64,000 bases of DNA from Bartonella apihabitans (lineage in GTDB: Bacteria > Pseudomonadota > Alphaproteobacteria > Rhizobiales > Rhizobiaceae). Of this stretch, positions 46,033 through 55,865 are shown piece by piece. A program made the position numbers and the translations under genes. Each line of letters starts with the position of its first letter. Positions within the stretch are counted from its first letter, which is position 1. The notes under the pieces were generated by a model. The model saw nothing but the letters and a program-made list of their open reading frames with translations. It had not been told where the DNA came from and ran no database searches. Location of the stretch: contig NZ_CP132387.1 in the NCBI RefSeq assembly GCF_030758755.1, forward strand, positions 1,178,001 to 1,242,000, in the 5' to 3' direction.

Positions 46033-47546
46033 CCGGGGTTAGTTTTAATAACATTCCAGCCGACTGGAAAGTGCCGTTGGTTTCAATCGAGGTCGACAAT
46101 TCCCAGGCAAATACTGCAACCGGGAACAAACCAGCGCTTCTTGTCGATTATGCGTTTGGTGGAGCAAAATTTAATGAACCAATCGCCGTTGGTTCGCCTT
46201 CTCAAGCCGCATCTCTCTTTGGTCTGGGCAGCCCGTTGGAACGAGCCTATTCGACTTTTTACGCAAATAACAAAAGTCAAATTGTTTACTGCATGGCTAT
46301 TCAACAGCCAACGGAAGGTACAGTCGCGAAAGGCTCGATAAATGTGTCTGGCACCGCAACAGATGCCGGCATTTACAGCCTGCTCATCGCGGGTCAGGAA
46401 ATAAACGTCGGTGTAAATTTTGACGATGCAGCCGCGACAGTTGCGCAAAATATAGCAGACAAGATCAACAGCATGGGTTCGCTGCCTGTGATCGCAACTG
46501 CATCAGCGGAAACGGTTACCTTAGCTGCTAAATGGAAAGGCCAAACGGGTAATGACATTTCAATTTTTGAAAATTCGTCAAATCGTTCGACAGAATTCGA
46601 CGAAAGACCAACAGGCTTAACGCTTACATTTGATAACTTTTTGTCGAGTGGCACTGGCGCCCCCGATTGGACCTCGGCTATCGCTGCATTGGGTGATGAA
46701 AATTATAAGTTTGTCTCGCTACCTCACACCGACACCGGAACGATCAAGTCTTGGGCTACAGAATTCGGTTTTGACGATACAGGGCGCTGGGGTTGGATTA
46801 GAATGCTCTACGGTCAAATTTGGTCTGCCAAGCGAGGGAACTATGCCGATCTTATTTCTTTTGGCAAAACGTTAAATTATCCAACACTTTCATTTTTGGC
46901 TGTTGAGAAAAACAGTCCGACGCCTGTATGGGAATGGGCTGCTGCATATACCGCTCGAGCTGCTGCTGCTTTTACGATTGACCCCGCCAGACCGTTGCAG
47001 ACATTGACGCTTTTAAAAATTTCTCCGGCAAAAAAAGAAGAACGTTTTTCAAAAACAGAGCGGAACGGACTAGCTTCAAATGGCCTTGCAACTCAAACCG
47101 TTTTCAACAACGAAACGCCGCAGATTGATCGGGAACAGACATCTTATCAGTTCAACTCTTACGGCCGCCCCGACAACAGCTATGAAGTCGCAACAACTTT
47201 ATCCACTTTGGATGAAGTTTTGACCAGATTAGCCAACTCAATAACATCAAAATACCCGCGTCATAAGTTGGCAGATGATGGTACTTTTTATGCACTTGGT
47301 CAGGCGATTATCACACCTACAACTGCAAAAGCTGAATTGGTTACTGAATATTCCCGGATGGTTTACGACGGTCTCGTGGAAAATCTACGTGATTTTAAAA
47401 ACAACTTAATCGTCCAACGCAGCGATACGAACCCGAACCGTTTGGAAATACTTTACGACCCGTACTTAATCGGCGGCCTGCGGTCGTTCAGTGTCTTGGC
47501 GCAGTTCAGACTGGCCGCCGCGACTGATTTTCAGGGGATTTATTAA
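46029..47546 (+). CDS. Contractile tail sheath protein, Mu gpL-like
   Basis: 505 residues. The start (VSFNNIPADWKVPLVSIEVDN), GSPLERAYSTFYANN and a C-terminal LRSFSVLAQFRLAA match Mu-type sheath proteins. The sheath shortens to drive the tail tube through the cell envelope. Its presence shows that this is a myovirus-type tail despite the lambda-like head. Confidence 0.9.
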   Translation: MTGVSFNNIPADWKVPLVSIEVDNSQANTATGNKPALLVDYAFGGAKFNEPIAVGSPSQAASLFGLGSPLERAYSTFYANNKSQIVYCMAIQQPTEGTVAKGSINVSGTATDAGIYSLLIAGQEINVGVNFDDAAATVAQNIADKINSMGSLPVIATASAETVTLAAKWKGQTGNDISIFENSSNRSTEFDERPTGLTLTFDNFLSSGTGAPDWTSAIAALGDENYKFVSLPHTDTGTIKSWATEFGFDDTGRWGWIRMLYGQIWSAKRGNYADLISFGKTLNYPTLSFLAVEKNSPTPVWEWAAAYTARAAAAFTIDPARPLQTLTLLKISPAKKEERFSKTERNGLASNGLATQTVFNNETPQIDREQTSYQFNSYGRPDNSYEVATTLSTLDEVLTRLANSITSKYPRHKLADDGTFYALGQAIITPTTAKAELVTEYSRMVYDGLVENLRDFKNNLIVQRSDTNPNRLEILYDPYLIGGLRSFSVLAQFRLAAATDFQGIY

Positions 47547-47562
47547 AAAAGGATTATAAATA

Positions 47563-47931
47563 ATGACAGCAGCTAATCGTATCGGCGGCATTGCTTTTTT
47601 AAAGGTGGACGGCCGGCAATATCCACTCCGCGGGAGTTTTACTGTGTCACCATCACCAACGGAACGAACCGGTATTGCGGGCCAAGATTATGTTCACGGT
47701 TACACTGAAATTCCCCGTGTTCCATTTATCGAGGGCGACGTGTCGACAACGCCAGAGGTGTCGTTGGAAACACTCCAAGATGTTAAAGATGCGACCGTTC
47801 AAGCAGAGTTGGCAAATGGTAAAAAATATGTCTTGAGGAACGCTTGGATAAAGTCAGCGGGCGACATCAACACGCGTGAGGGCATGATACATGTCCGTTT
47901 TGAAGGCTTGGATTGCCAAGAAATTAATTAA
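47563..47931 (+). CDS. Tail tube protein, Mu gpM-like
   Basis: 122 residues, beta-rich: NRIGGIAFLKVDGRQYPLRG at the start, then DYVHGYTEIPRVPFIEGD and GMIHVRFEGLDCQEI. It forms the inner tube of the contractile tail and follows the sheath gene directly, as in Mu. Confidence 0.9.
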   Translation: MTAANRIGGIAFLKVDGRQYPLRGSFTVSPSPTERTGIAGQDYVHGYTEIPRVPFIEGDVSTTPEVSLETLQDVKDATVQAELANGKKYVLRNAWIKSAGDINTREGMIHVRFEGLDCQEIN

Positions 47932-47953
47932 TAAATTTTGGAGAATTAAAAAA

Positions 47954-48310
47954 ATGGCTGACGATAAAACAACAGTCGATAAAAATGCTACGCAAACAGA
48001 CCAGACTGGAGATAATAATAAAGGCAAGTGGGATAATGGTCTCTATTGTTTTCCTTTAACCAAGAAAATTACTGCTTATAATGAAGAACTTAACGAAGTA
48101 AAACTTCGTGAGCCGACGGGCGCTGATATCATTAATTATGGTATTTTTGTTTCGTTTGATTCTGACAATAAAATTGAATTTGACACAAAAATCGGCGGCG
48201 ATCAGATTGCCAATTTGGCCGGTATTCCAAAGTCAAGTGTTTGCCAGATGGCACCGAAAGACATCATTGCAATCTTTTGGATTTTAGCCCCTTTTTTTCT
48301 GCCCGTCTGA
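47954..48310 (+). CDS. Tail assembly chaperone, short form (Mu gp41-like)
   Basis: 118 residues from the ATG at 47954, acidic at the start (ADDKTTVDK), then LREPTGADIINYG and the end MAPKDIIAIFWILAPFF. It is the unshifted product. At the T7 run ribosomes can slip back and add the extension ending at 48471. The two forms assist assembly of the tail around the tape measure. Confidence 0.85.
   Translation: MADDKTTVDKNATQTDQTGDNNKGKWDNGLYCFPLTKKITAYNEELNEVKLREPTGADIINYGIFVSFDSDNKIEFDTKIGGDQIANLAGIPKSSVCQMAPKDIIAIFWILAPFFLPV
48292..48298 (+). promoter_or_regulatory. Programmed -1 frameshift site, T TTT TTT
   Basis: In the frame of the chaperone gene the codons read CCT TTT TTT CTG, so the heptamer T TTT TTT is exactly in X XXY YYZ phase. 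A -1 slip leads into SARLTGESIVDEML and a product of about 172 residues ending at 48471. Confidence 0.8.
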
Positions 48311-48471
48311 CAGGCGAAAGTATAGTTGATGAAATGCTAGACACGGCTATTGAGCTGGCTTTCATTTACAAAACAACGCCGATGAATTTTTTATCGCTGC
48401 CCCGTGCCGTGCTGAACCGGCTGTATAACCGAACAACCGCCTACATGGACGCTAATACGAAAGAGGAATAA
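48298..48471 (+). CDS. Tail assembly chaperone, -1 frame extension
   Basis: This frame has no independent start in a sensible position. It is read after the slip at 48292-48298 and encodes SARLTGESIVDEMLDTAIEL, then KTTPMNFLSLPRAVLNRL. The extension form is needed at a low ratio in phage tails of this type. It ends 2 bp before the tape-measure gene. Confidence 0.8.
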   Translation, partial: SARLTGESIVDEMLDTAIELAFIYKTTPMNFLSLPRAVLNRLYNRTTAYMDANTKEE

Positions 48472-48473
48472 AA

Positions 48474-50765
48474 ATGGAAGAAGTTGTTCGCCTGCCGATC
48501 AAGGTGGTTGATGAATATTCAGGACAGCTTCGGGCGCTTCAGGAATCTTTCAAAAATATCAAGCAGCCGGATTCTGTCAAAAATCTTAGCCAGACTTTTG
48601 ATAAAATAAAAGAAAGTGCGCACAACCTAACGTCTTTCTTGGAAACCGGCGTTAAAGCGGCACTTTCGGGCGTTGGTATCGGTGCTTTTAGTGTTACAGC
48701 CGGCATAAGTGCCATTGCTGCATCCTCGCTTTCTTTTGGCTCGACAATTGTCGGTTTGAAACGTGTTTCTGACGAAACCGGCATTTCTATTCAAAAGCTT
48801 AATTTGCTCACAAAAGCAGCCGGTAAATTTGGTGTTTCAAGCGAAACAATCGCACCGTCGATTAAAAAGTTGACGGAAAACTTGCGGGATTTGAGCTATG
48901 GTTACGGTTCCTTGCCGGCACTCAATAACGTCAAAGGCGGACCTGAACTTTTAGCCCGTTTAAAAAAAGCAAAAACGGTTGATGAAGCTAACCAGATTGC
49001 ACTTGATGCGATTGCCAATACAAAAGACAATGTTTCGAAACGCCGGTTATCAGCCATTCTTTACGGCAATGAGGAAATGGCGAATTTTGGCCTACGCGGC
49101 AAAGCCGCAATGGATAAAACGTTAAGCAACACTGGTCAAGACATCCGGCAAATTAAGCCGGACGATATAAAAAATGCCGAAGCGCTCACGAAAGCTGTCG
49201 GCAGCGTCAAAGAATCTTTCCAAGCTTTAAAAGAAGGTCTTGGCAGTGTCTTGATGCCAACGATCGCTGAACTTGCGAGTAAATTAAAAGATTTTATCAA
49301 CGGAAATCGCGAATTTTTGGAAGGAAAATTTAAGGAAGCCGTTGGGGCTGTTATTAATTTTGTTAAAGATATCAACTGGAAAGAGCTTGGTAATCAAATC
49401 CAGAACTTTTACCAGGCAGTAAAAGATGTCGTTAAATTTATCGGCTGGCTTCTGCCAGAAAAAAGCCAATATACTAAATCGCTCGAAAGCGTTCCAGACA
49501 AAATAAGAGAGGCAATTGAGAAACAGCACCCTGGCGGGTCATGGGAATATGACCCAAGACAAAAAGAATCAAGATATCGGTTCAAAGATGAAGGCGCCCA
49601 TTGGTACGAGGGGAGTAAAACACTATACCCTTCGGATGTAATTAGATCACAGCAGCAACCGGGCGGCGTGTGGTCTGATGAATACGACAAGAAATCAGGA
49701 AGCGTTCGTCGGTTTTACAAATTTAACAACCAAAATGAGGATGAACAAAATAATGGTTTGCTTCATCGTTCGTCTTATCGTTTTGGTGAAGATGCGGATC
49801 CGTTTGGGCAACAAAAATTACTGCAAAATATTGCATTAAAAAACATTGGGGTTGGCGGTGCAAATAGCGCAGCAACGACTGGCGAAAGCAGTGCCCAACG
49901 CATTATCAAGCAAGGCGTTTTTGAAGCACTATTGCTTTTTAAACAATGGCTTGAAGTGTCGGCGAATGAAGCCAATAATTTTGGCGGTAATAGTTCCGGT
50001 TATGGCAACGGCGGCGGGTTCCAGAAGGCTTCGTATACACCCGGCAAAAATGGTGGCATGTATGATGCCGAAGTGCCGCATGTTTCAGGTAAAACGGTTG
50101 CTCGTGGCTCATTAGCGAAAAATCAAAAGGAAGCTTATGCTGCTTTGCGCGACGAAGGCTTGTCGCATGAAGACGCGAAAACGCTTGTCGGCAACATTTC
50201 TGGCGAAAGCTTGGCTAATCCGTCCGATTACCATTGGGACAAAAGCCACATGGCCCAAGGCATCGTTCAATGGGACAACCGCCGATCGGCTGACATAAAA
50301 AGACAGTTTGGCAAAGAACCCCGCTTCATGTCAGTGCGCGAACAGGTTCGCGCGATGATGTGGGAGATAAAAAACAAGTATAAAAAGACGTGGGCAGCGA
50401 TTAACGACAAATCGCTATCACCTGAAAAAAAGATGTCGGTCATTGTGCGTGATTATGAGCGTCCAGGCAATGCGGAACAGGCCATTAGGCAAAGGTTGCA
50501 GCACCGGAACGGGCTGAAGGTTGACGGACAAGAGGAGCAATTAAGGCAGGCTGCACCAGAAAAGAAAAAAACCCCGACGGCTGGTAATTTTATTCAAGCT
50601 TCGTTCAATGGCGCAAATGCGAATAGAGATGTGAATGGTTCGTTGGATATTCGGCTTATGGGCTTTCCGAAAGGGACACAAACGAAAACTGACATGAAGG
50701 ATCTTTTCCGAAAAGTAGAAATTACGAAAGCACGCCCCATGGTGGAAAGTTCGATGGAGATATAA
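48474..50765 (+). CDS. Tape measure protein with C-terminal tail-lysozyme domain
   Basis: 763 residues. The N-terminal half is helical with hydrophobic segments near residues 60-90, as in tape measures that set tail length. Residues about 545-690 look like a phage tail lysozyme: LSHEDAKTLVGNISGESLAN (likely catalytic Glu), HMAQGIVQWDNRR and RPGNAEQAIRQR. Such a domain would thin the murein during DNA entry. Confidence 0.85.
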   Translation: MEEVVRLPIKVVDEYSGQLRALQESFKNIKQPDSVKNLSQTFDKIKESAHNLTSFLETGVKAALSGVGIGAFSVTAGISAIAASSLSFGSTIVGLKRVSDETGISIQKLNLLTKAAGKFGVSSETIAPSIKKLTENLRDLSYGYGSLPALNNVKGGPELLARLKKAKTVDEANQIALDAIANTKDNVSKRRLSAILYGNEEMANFGLRGKAAMDKTLSNTGQDIRQIKPDDIKNAEALTKAVGSVKESFQALKEGLGSVLMPTIAELASKLKDFINGNREFLEGKFKEAVGAVINFVKDINWKELGNQIQNFYQAVKDVVKFIGWLLPEKSQYTKSLESVPDKIREAIEKQHPGGSWEYDPRQKESRYRFKDEGAHWYEGSKTLYPSDVIRSQQQPGGVWSDEYDKKSGSVRRFYKFNNQNEDEQNNGLLHRSSYRFGEDADPFGQQKLLQNIALKNIGVGGANSAATTGESSAQRIIKQGVFEALLLFKQWLEVSANEANNFGGNSSGYGNGGGFQKASYTPGKNGGMYDAEVPHVSGKTVARGSLAKNQKEAYAALRDEGLSHEDAKTLVGNISGESLANPSDYHWDKSHMAQGIVQWDNRRSADIKRQFGKEPRFMSVREQVRAMMWEIKNKYKKTWAAINDKSLSPEKKMSVIVRDYERPGNAEQAIRQRLQHRNGLKVDGQEEQLRQAAPEKKKTPTAGNFIQASFNGANANRDVNGSLDIRLMGFPKGTQTKTDMKDLFRKVEITKARPMVESSMEI

Positions 50766-50769
50766 GCAA

Positions 50770-51898
50770 ATGTCATGGCGTGATGAATTAGTGCCGGCAT
50801 CCTTTCGTGGCGTGGTTTTTCACGTCGAAATTGGCAGCAAATCCGGAGGTAAAAGGCTTGTTTTGCATGAATTTCCGAAAAGCGATAACGGCTTTGTCGA
50901 GAATATGGGGCAACGGCTAAAACGTTTTACCGTCATGGGATATGTTTTGGGAGACGATTTTATTTCGCTACGAAATTCTCTGGTACAAGCACTTGACGAA
51001 CCAACGCCGGGATTTTTGTCTTTGCCGACCGGTTTTTCAGGCATGGTGCAGTGTGAAAGCTATAACACGAATGAAAGACGCGAGGTCGGCGGCCTGGCAG
51101 AGGTCGAAATGTCGTTTTTTGAATCAGGCCAATCGCCTTCATTTTTTTCGACTGACACAAAATCAGGGGTAGACGCGGCTTCAATCGCCGCTCTCAAGCC
51201 AATTTTAGGCCTTTTTTAAAATGTTGAAAAAAGCAGAACTCAATGAAATTACCGCATTGACAGGTATTGTTTTAGATCGATTGTCTGTGGGCTGTAATAT
51301 TAGCGGACAAACTGGTGCAAATGTTATCAAGCAAATTAGTTACACCAAAAAGTTGGTTGATTATTTGCCTATTTCGACAATGGCTAATGTCGGCACAGCG
51401 ATGAAAAGTTGCATAGAATTAGCTTTTAATGCCGGCGTGGAAGCCGAAAATTTCCGCTCAATCAGACTTTCTTTGCAACAAACAGAAAGTTCAAATAACA
51501 CAGCTGCGAAGATAGCTGTCGGTTATTATTGCTTGGTGCTGGCATACGAATGTCGCTGTTTGGCTCGGAAAGAATTCAAAAGCACTCGAGACGTGGACAA
51601 ATATCTAGTTTTTGCTAATGACGCGTTCGATCACGTTGAAGAGATTGCAGCCGACTTAATGTTGACCGAACTGTTTACGAAAATGACTTTTTTACGGTCA
51701 GCAACTATTCACGACTTGATTGTTCGCGCAAAACAACTGCCAAAACTATATTCTTTAAACACGCCTGCGTCATCGAATACATTGGTTTTGAGTTATAAAC
51801 TCTATGGTTCGATTGAAAAATCAGACGAAATAGCATCCGAAAATTTAGTGACGCATCCTGCATTTTTACCCCGGCAACTCACCGTTTTGAGCCAGTAA
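50770..51898 (+). pseudogene. DNA circulation/baseplate protein, Mu gpN-like, split
   Basis: The first frame (50770-51219, 149 residues) is the gpN N-terminal domain: WRDELVPASFRGVVFHVE and EFPKSDNGFVENMG. The second (51221-51898, 225 residues) is helical and matches the rest in size and place. Removing one T from the T6 run at 51212-51217 joins them into about 375 residues, a normal gpN length. They may be two true genes, since the second has its own ATG at 51221, or one gene split by an insertion. Confidence 0.65.
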
Positions 51899-51904
51899 TT
51901 TTTC

Positions 51905-53110
51905 ATGGAAAATAATGTAGAAAATCAAATAGCGGAAGTGGTGGTTAATGGTTCGCGCTTTCGTAATTGGGAGTCTGTTCGCGTTGAAATTTATGCAGAT
52001 GATCCGCATTTTATTGCAACGTTAACAGTTACTGAAAGCAACAATGAAAGCAAGTGGAAAAACGTAAAAATACGTCCAAGCGACCCTGCGCAGGTTTTTT
52101 TAGCAGGTCAAAAAGTAATAGACGGTTATGTGCTACAAAGGCAAGTCTCATATAATGCCAATTTTCATGGCATATTAATTGTTGTTGGTCATAAAAATTT
52201 TGATGCAACGCAATGTTCCGCACCTCTAAAAACAAGCCAAATGGCTGGCTACCCATTTTCTTCTATCGCGAAAACGCTTTTAAAGCCATACGGCATTGGC
52301 TTGAATTTACAAAACCCGCCAGCAGGGTTTGATCGCGTCTTTAAAGACGTTAATGTTACACCGGGCGAGACCGTTTATGAATTGCTTGAGCGTTTGGCTC
52401 GGCAACGGGGCGCTTGGATTTCAGCTGATACGGATGGCAACTATTTGATCGGTGGCGGCGACAGTAATGCGCAGCCAATAGCCGATCTAGTCGAGGGTAA
52501 AAATATCCTTGAAGCGAATTGCATCATTCGGGATGACCAAATTTATTCACAGATTGATGTTATCGGGCAACAGCGCGGTGATGACGATGTCAACGGACAA
52601 CAATCTAGTGCACCTTCAGCATCTGCAAAAAATCCGGCCGCAACGCGTTTTCGTAATTTAACTGTTTTTGCTGAAGAACCCGGAACAGCTAAAGATTTTG
52701 CCGATCGTGCTGATACCGAAACAATGATGCGCGTCGGAACAAGTCTGAATTGCATGATACGCGTCCCGGGCTGGTTGGATAGCAGCGGTAAATTGTTTTG
52801 GATCCGCAATAATTACACTGTCGTTTCCCCTATGCTGTTACTGCATGGCGTAAAATTGGCTGCTCAAACAGTTGTATTTGAACAAAACAATTCAACTGGC
52901 ACGACAACGACTTTAACACTCGTTCGCCCGCAAGCACTCGACAATCACGGGCTCGTTTCGATTGATGATGCTGATTCTGGTTCTGATGAACAAACAGAAC
53001 CAAATACATCAAATGCATCAGACGGTGAGAAGAATAAGGCAAATGAAGATGATTTGCCAGGTGCTGCACCAGTTGCCGCCTCACCAACAACGGATGTTTC
53101 CGAGGTTTAA
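51905..53110 (+). CDS. Baseplate hub protein, Mu gpP (gp44)-like
   Basis: 401 residues. It begins with a beta-rich domain (VVVNGSRFRNWESVRVEIYADD), followed by FDRVFKDVNVTPGETVYELLERLARQRG, the mark of gp27/gp44-type hubs, and a low-complexity Asp/Ser tail. It forms the central ring of the baseplate. Confidence 0.9.
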   Translation: MENNVENQIAEVVVNGSRFRNWESVRVEIYADDPHFIATLTVTESNNESKWKNVKIRPSDPAQVFLAGQKVIDGYVLQRQVSYNANFHGILIVVGHKNFDATQCSAPLKTSQMAGYPFSSIAKTLLKPYGIGLNLQNPPAGFDRVFKDVNVTPGETVYELLERLARQRGAWISADTDGNYLIGGGDSNAQPIADLVEGKNILEANCIIRDDQIYSQIDVIGQQRGDDDVNGQQSSAPSASAKNPAATRFRNLTVFAEEPGTAKDFADRADTETMMRVGTSLNCMIRVPGWLDSSGKLFWIRNNYTVVSPMLLLHGVKLAAQTVVFEQNNSTGTTTTLTLVRPQALDNHGLVSIDDADSGSDEQTEPNTSNASDGEKNKANEDDLPGAAPVAASPTTDVSEV

Positions 53111-53116
53111 TTAATA

Positions 53117-53635
53117 ATGACAACAAGATTATCAGAGGCAAGCATTGCTCGTCGATGCTTGAACATGATTGCGCGCGGCACACTTTCAAAAGCCCACGAC
53201 AATCACAAGTTGCAACAGGTAGACTTAAAACTTTTGCGTGATGAAACAAAGAACGACATTGAATTTTTCCATCAATTCGGTTTTACAAGCGTTCCCAAGC
53301 CAGGGGCAGAAGCTATTGTCTTGTTTCCTGGCGGCAATCGGTCGCATGGCATTGTTATTGCTATTGCCGATCGAAGATATCGCCTTACTGGCTTGGAGGA
53401 AGGCGATGTAGCTTTCCATGATGATAGCGGCCAAGCAGTAAAATTGACCCGCAACGGCATAGTTATTGAGACGGCAAAATCTATTTCAGTAAAATCAGAA
53501 ACAGGCATCAACTTAGATGCGCCGGAGGTGAATATCAACGGCGCGAAATTAACTCACAACGGAACCAATATTGGGGACGATCACACGCATAGAGACGTCA
53601 AAGCCGGCGATGATAGAAGCGGTACGCCGAAATGA
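53117..53635 (+). CDS. Baseplate spike protein, Mu gp45-like
   Basis: 172 residues. An OB-like N-terminal part (FHQFGFTSVPKPGAEAIVLF) is followed by a short beta-helix spike with repeats such as IVIETAKSISVKS and INLDAPEVNIN. DDHTHRDV near the end is the H-x-H tip that binds iron in such spikes. It is the membrane-piercing tip of the tail. Confidence 0.9.
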   Translation: MTTRLSEASIARRCLNMIARGTLSKAHDNHKLQQVDLKLLRDETKNDIEFFHQFGFTSVPKPGAEAIVLFPGGNRSHGIVIAIADRRYRLTGLEEGDVAFHDDSGQAVKLTRNGIVIETAKSISVKSETGINLDAPEVNINGAKLTHNGTNIGDDHTHRDVKAGDDRSGTPK

Positions 53636-54159
53636 GCGATTTACGTATTGTTAATGTTCCTGTTTTGGAAGGGTGCGGCTTTGATCTTAATAGCCTAAAA
53701 AATGGTGTTATCGACGAAACTCAAGAATTGGCAACAGCGGTAATTATCGCTTTAGCAACAGATGCCAGAGCACATGATGATGATATTTTGCCTGGCCTTG
53801 ACGATACTGACCGGAGGGGGTGGTGGGGTGATTGTGATGCGGCTGAAATATGGAACGGCTGGCCGATTGGTTCCCGTCTTTGGCTCTTAAGGCGAGCAAA
53901 AATTACAAAGGCTGGCGCGGCTGAAGGCTCATTAAAAGCGCGCATCGAAATGTATATTCACGAGGCTTTGCAGCCTTTTATAACCGCCGGCATTGTCACA
54001 AAAATAGATGTTACGGCAACGCAAACTAGCAATAGCGCGTTTGCTGCTGATGTCGTTTTGTGGCGCAACAATAGTGCGATTTTAAAATTGGCCTTCGGCT
54101 CAATTTGGAAAGAAATATCAGATGGCTCTGCAAATACCTACACTCAAGCAACTTCGTGA
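53632..54159 (+). CDS. Baseplate protein, Mu gp46-like
   Basis: 175 residues with LATDARAHDDDILPGLDDTDRRGWWGD, the gp46-type segment, and SRLWLLRRAK. It forms part of the wedge of the baseplate. It overlaps the spike gene by 4 bp and the next gene by 38 bp. Confidence 0.88.
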   Translation: MSDLRIVNVPVLEGCGFDLNSLKNGVIDETQELATAVIIALATDARAHDDDILPGLDDTDRRGWWGDCDAAEIWNGWPIGSRLWLLRRAKITKAGAAEGSLKARIEMYIHEALQPFITAGIVTKIDVTATQTSNSAFAADVVLWRNNSAILKLAFGSIWKEISDGSANTYTQATS

Positions 54160-55222
54160 AAATAACCGCGATTACATTAGCGGTAAAACAGGTGGCTCAC
54201 CGCTGATACCGAATTCATCCGTTCGTGCTTTGTCTGATGCGAATGCAGGCACTGCGCATTTGATTTTGCAATACATTGATAATCTTTCAAAGCAATTACT
54301 GCCTGACACCGCAACCGCTGAATGGTTGCGACAACGACATGCGAAAATTTGGCTAGGTGGTTGGAAGCAGGCAACATATGCAAGCGGGCAAGTCTTGATC
54401 GCGGGCAAAAAAGGCGTGTTTATACCAGCCGGGACTTTGATGTCGGGGAACGGCGGCAATGGCGGAATTCAGCAATATCGCACGGCTGAAGATGTTACTT
54501 GCGGTGATGAAACAAAAACGACCGTCAATGTTGTTGCTATAAAGGCCGGTAGCGGCGGTAATTTAACGAATACTGCCCGTTTGTCGTTGGACCAAGCGAT
54601 CACCGGCATAAACGGCATCATTGAAGTTGTTTCAATCACCGGCGGAACGGATGAAGAAGACGACGACCAGTTACGCCAGCGCGTGCTTGACCGCATTCGG
54701 CGTCCCCCGATGGGTGGGGATGCAGATGATTATGTGGCTTGGGCGCAACAAGTACCTGGTGTTACTCGTGCTTGGTGTTCGGCTAACGAAATGGGGCCAG
54801 GCACTGTTACCGTCCGATTTTTAATGGACGATTTACGGGCTGATGCCGGCGGGCTGCCAAATGCAGATGATATTGACGCGGTTAAACAACATCTTGATGC
54901 AGTTCGCCCCGTTTCGGTGAAAGATTTATTTGTCGTTGCGCCTATTTTTGAACAGTTGAATTTTTCGATTTTAGAGCTTGAAGCATCAACAGATTCAAGA
55001 GGAGCCATCGAAGAAAGCGTAAGAACAATGTTACGTTCTCGCGCCGCCCCTGCCCCAACCATTAATGGCGTACGGCAACCGGCACAAACCATCTACCATT
55101 CTTGGCTTTCCGAAGCGATCGCAGCTGTGAACACTGTTAATCACTTTAATTTAGTTGCGCCTGATTTTGTCATGCCGAACAATGGTGCAATAGCTGTTTT
55201 GGGACAAATCAAATATGCTTAA
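54122..55222 (+). CDS. Baseplate J-like protein, Mu gp47
   Basis: 366 residues of the baseplate J/gp47 family: the N-terminal LKQLRENNRDYISGK, a middle TGGTDEEDDDQLRQRVLDRIR near residue 175, DADDYVAWAQQVPGVTRAW, and a C-terminal domain. It forms the wedge that holds the tail fibres. Confidence 0.92.
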   Translation: MALQIPTLKQLRENNRDYISGKTGGSPLIPNSSVRALSDANAGTAHLILQYIDNLSKQLLPDTATAEWLRQRHAKIWLGGWKQATYASGQVLIAGKKGVFIPAGTLMSGNGGNGGIQQYRTAEDVTCGDETKTTVNVVAIKAGSGGNLTNTARLSLDQAITGINGIIEVVSITGGTDEEDDDQLRQRVLDRIRRPPMGGDADDYVAWAQQVPGVTRAWCSANEMGPGTVTVRFLMDDLRADAGGLPNADDIDAVKQHLDAVRPVSVKDLFVVAPIFEQLNFSILELEASTDSRGAIEESVRTMLRSRAAPAPTINGVRQPAQTIYHSWLSEAIAAVNTVNHFNLVAPDFVMPNNGAIAVLGQIKYA

Positions 55223-55865
55223 ACTGACCCACCACACCAGCGATGATTATTTAAATGTGCTCGCTGATTTATTGCCGGTTGGCGCTGCTTGGCCGCGCGA
55301 TTATGACAGCCATTTAATGCAATTGCTCGCCGGTTTTTGCCAAATATTTGGCACAATAGATAAGAGAGTTATCGATTTTTTTGTTCGTGAAAGCGACCCA
55401 CGGACTACGCGCGAACTTTTAGCTGATTGGGAACGGGCGTTTGGCCTTCCGGATGAATGCACGGCTGAAGCTTTGACAATTGAAGACCGGATAAATGCGC
55501 TTATTGTCAAAATGACGATGGTCGGGGACCAATCACGACAATTTTTTATCAATGTTGCAAAGCAACTTGGGTACGAGATTGATATTCAAGAATTTTCTCC
55601 GTTTCAAGTGGGCATAAGCGATGTCGGTAATACTGATTATCAAATAGGCACGCCTGATATCCGTTTTTTTTGGGCTGTAAAATTATTCAAAACGCGTTTG
55701 TCATGGTTCCGCACTGGCAGCGGACAGACCGGCGTCGACCCGCATGTTCGCATCGGCCTTGCTAGCGATTTAGAGTGTTTGTTGCGCCGGTGGAAGCCGG
55801 CACACACGGAAATAATTTTTGATTATTCAAATTATTACACACAGGAAAAAATGAATGAAGTATAA
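55215..55865 (+). CDS. Baseplate protein, Mu gp48/DUF2313-like (YmfQ)
   Basis: 216 residues: the start DDYLNVLADLLPVGAAWPRD, then TRELLADWERAFGLPDECT, and the C-terminal CLLRRWKPAHTEIIFDY. These are the standard DUF2313 marks. It links the baseplate to the tail fibre and overlaps the fibre gene by 11 bp. Confidence 0.9.
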   Translation: MLKLTHHTSDDYLNVLADLLPVGAAWPRDYDSHLMQLLAGFCQIFGTIDKRVIDFFVRESDPRTTRELLADWERAFGLPDECTAEALTIEDRINALIVKMTMVGDQSRQFFINVAKQLGYEIDIQEFSPFQVGISDVGNTDYQIGTPDIRFFWAVKLFKTRLSWFRTGSGQTGVDPHVRIGLASDLECLLRRWKPAHTEIIFDYSNYYTQEKMNEV

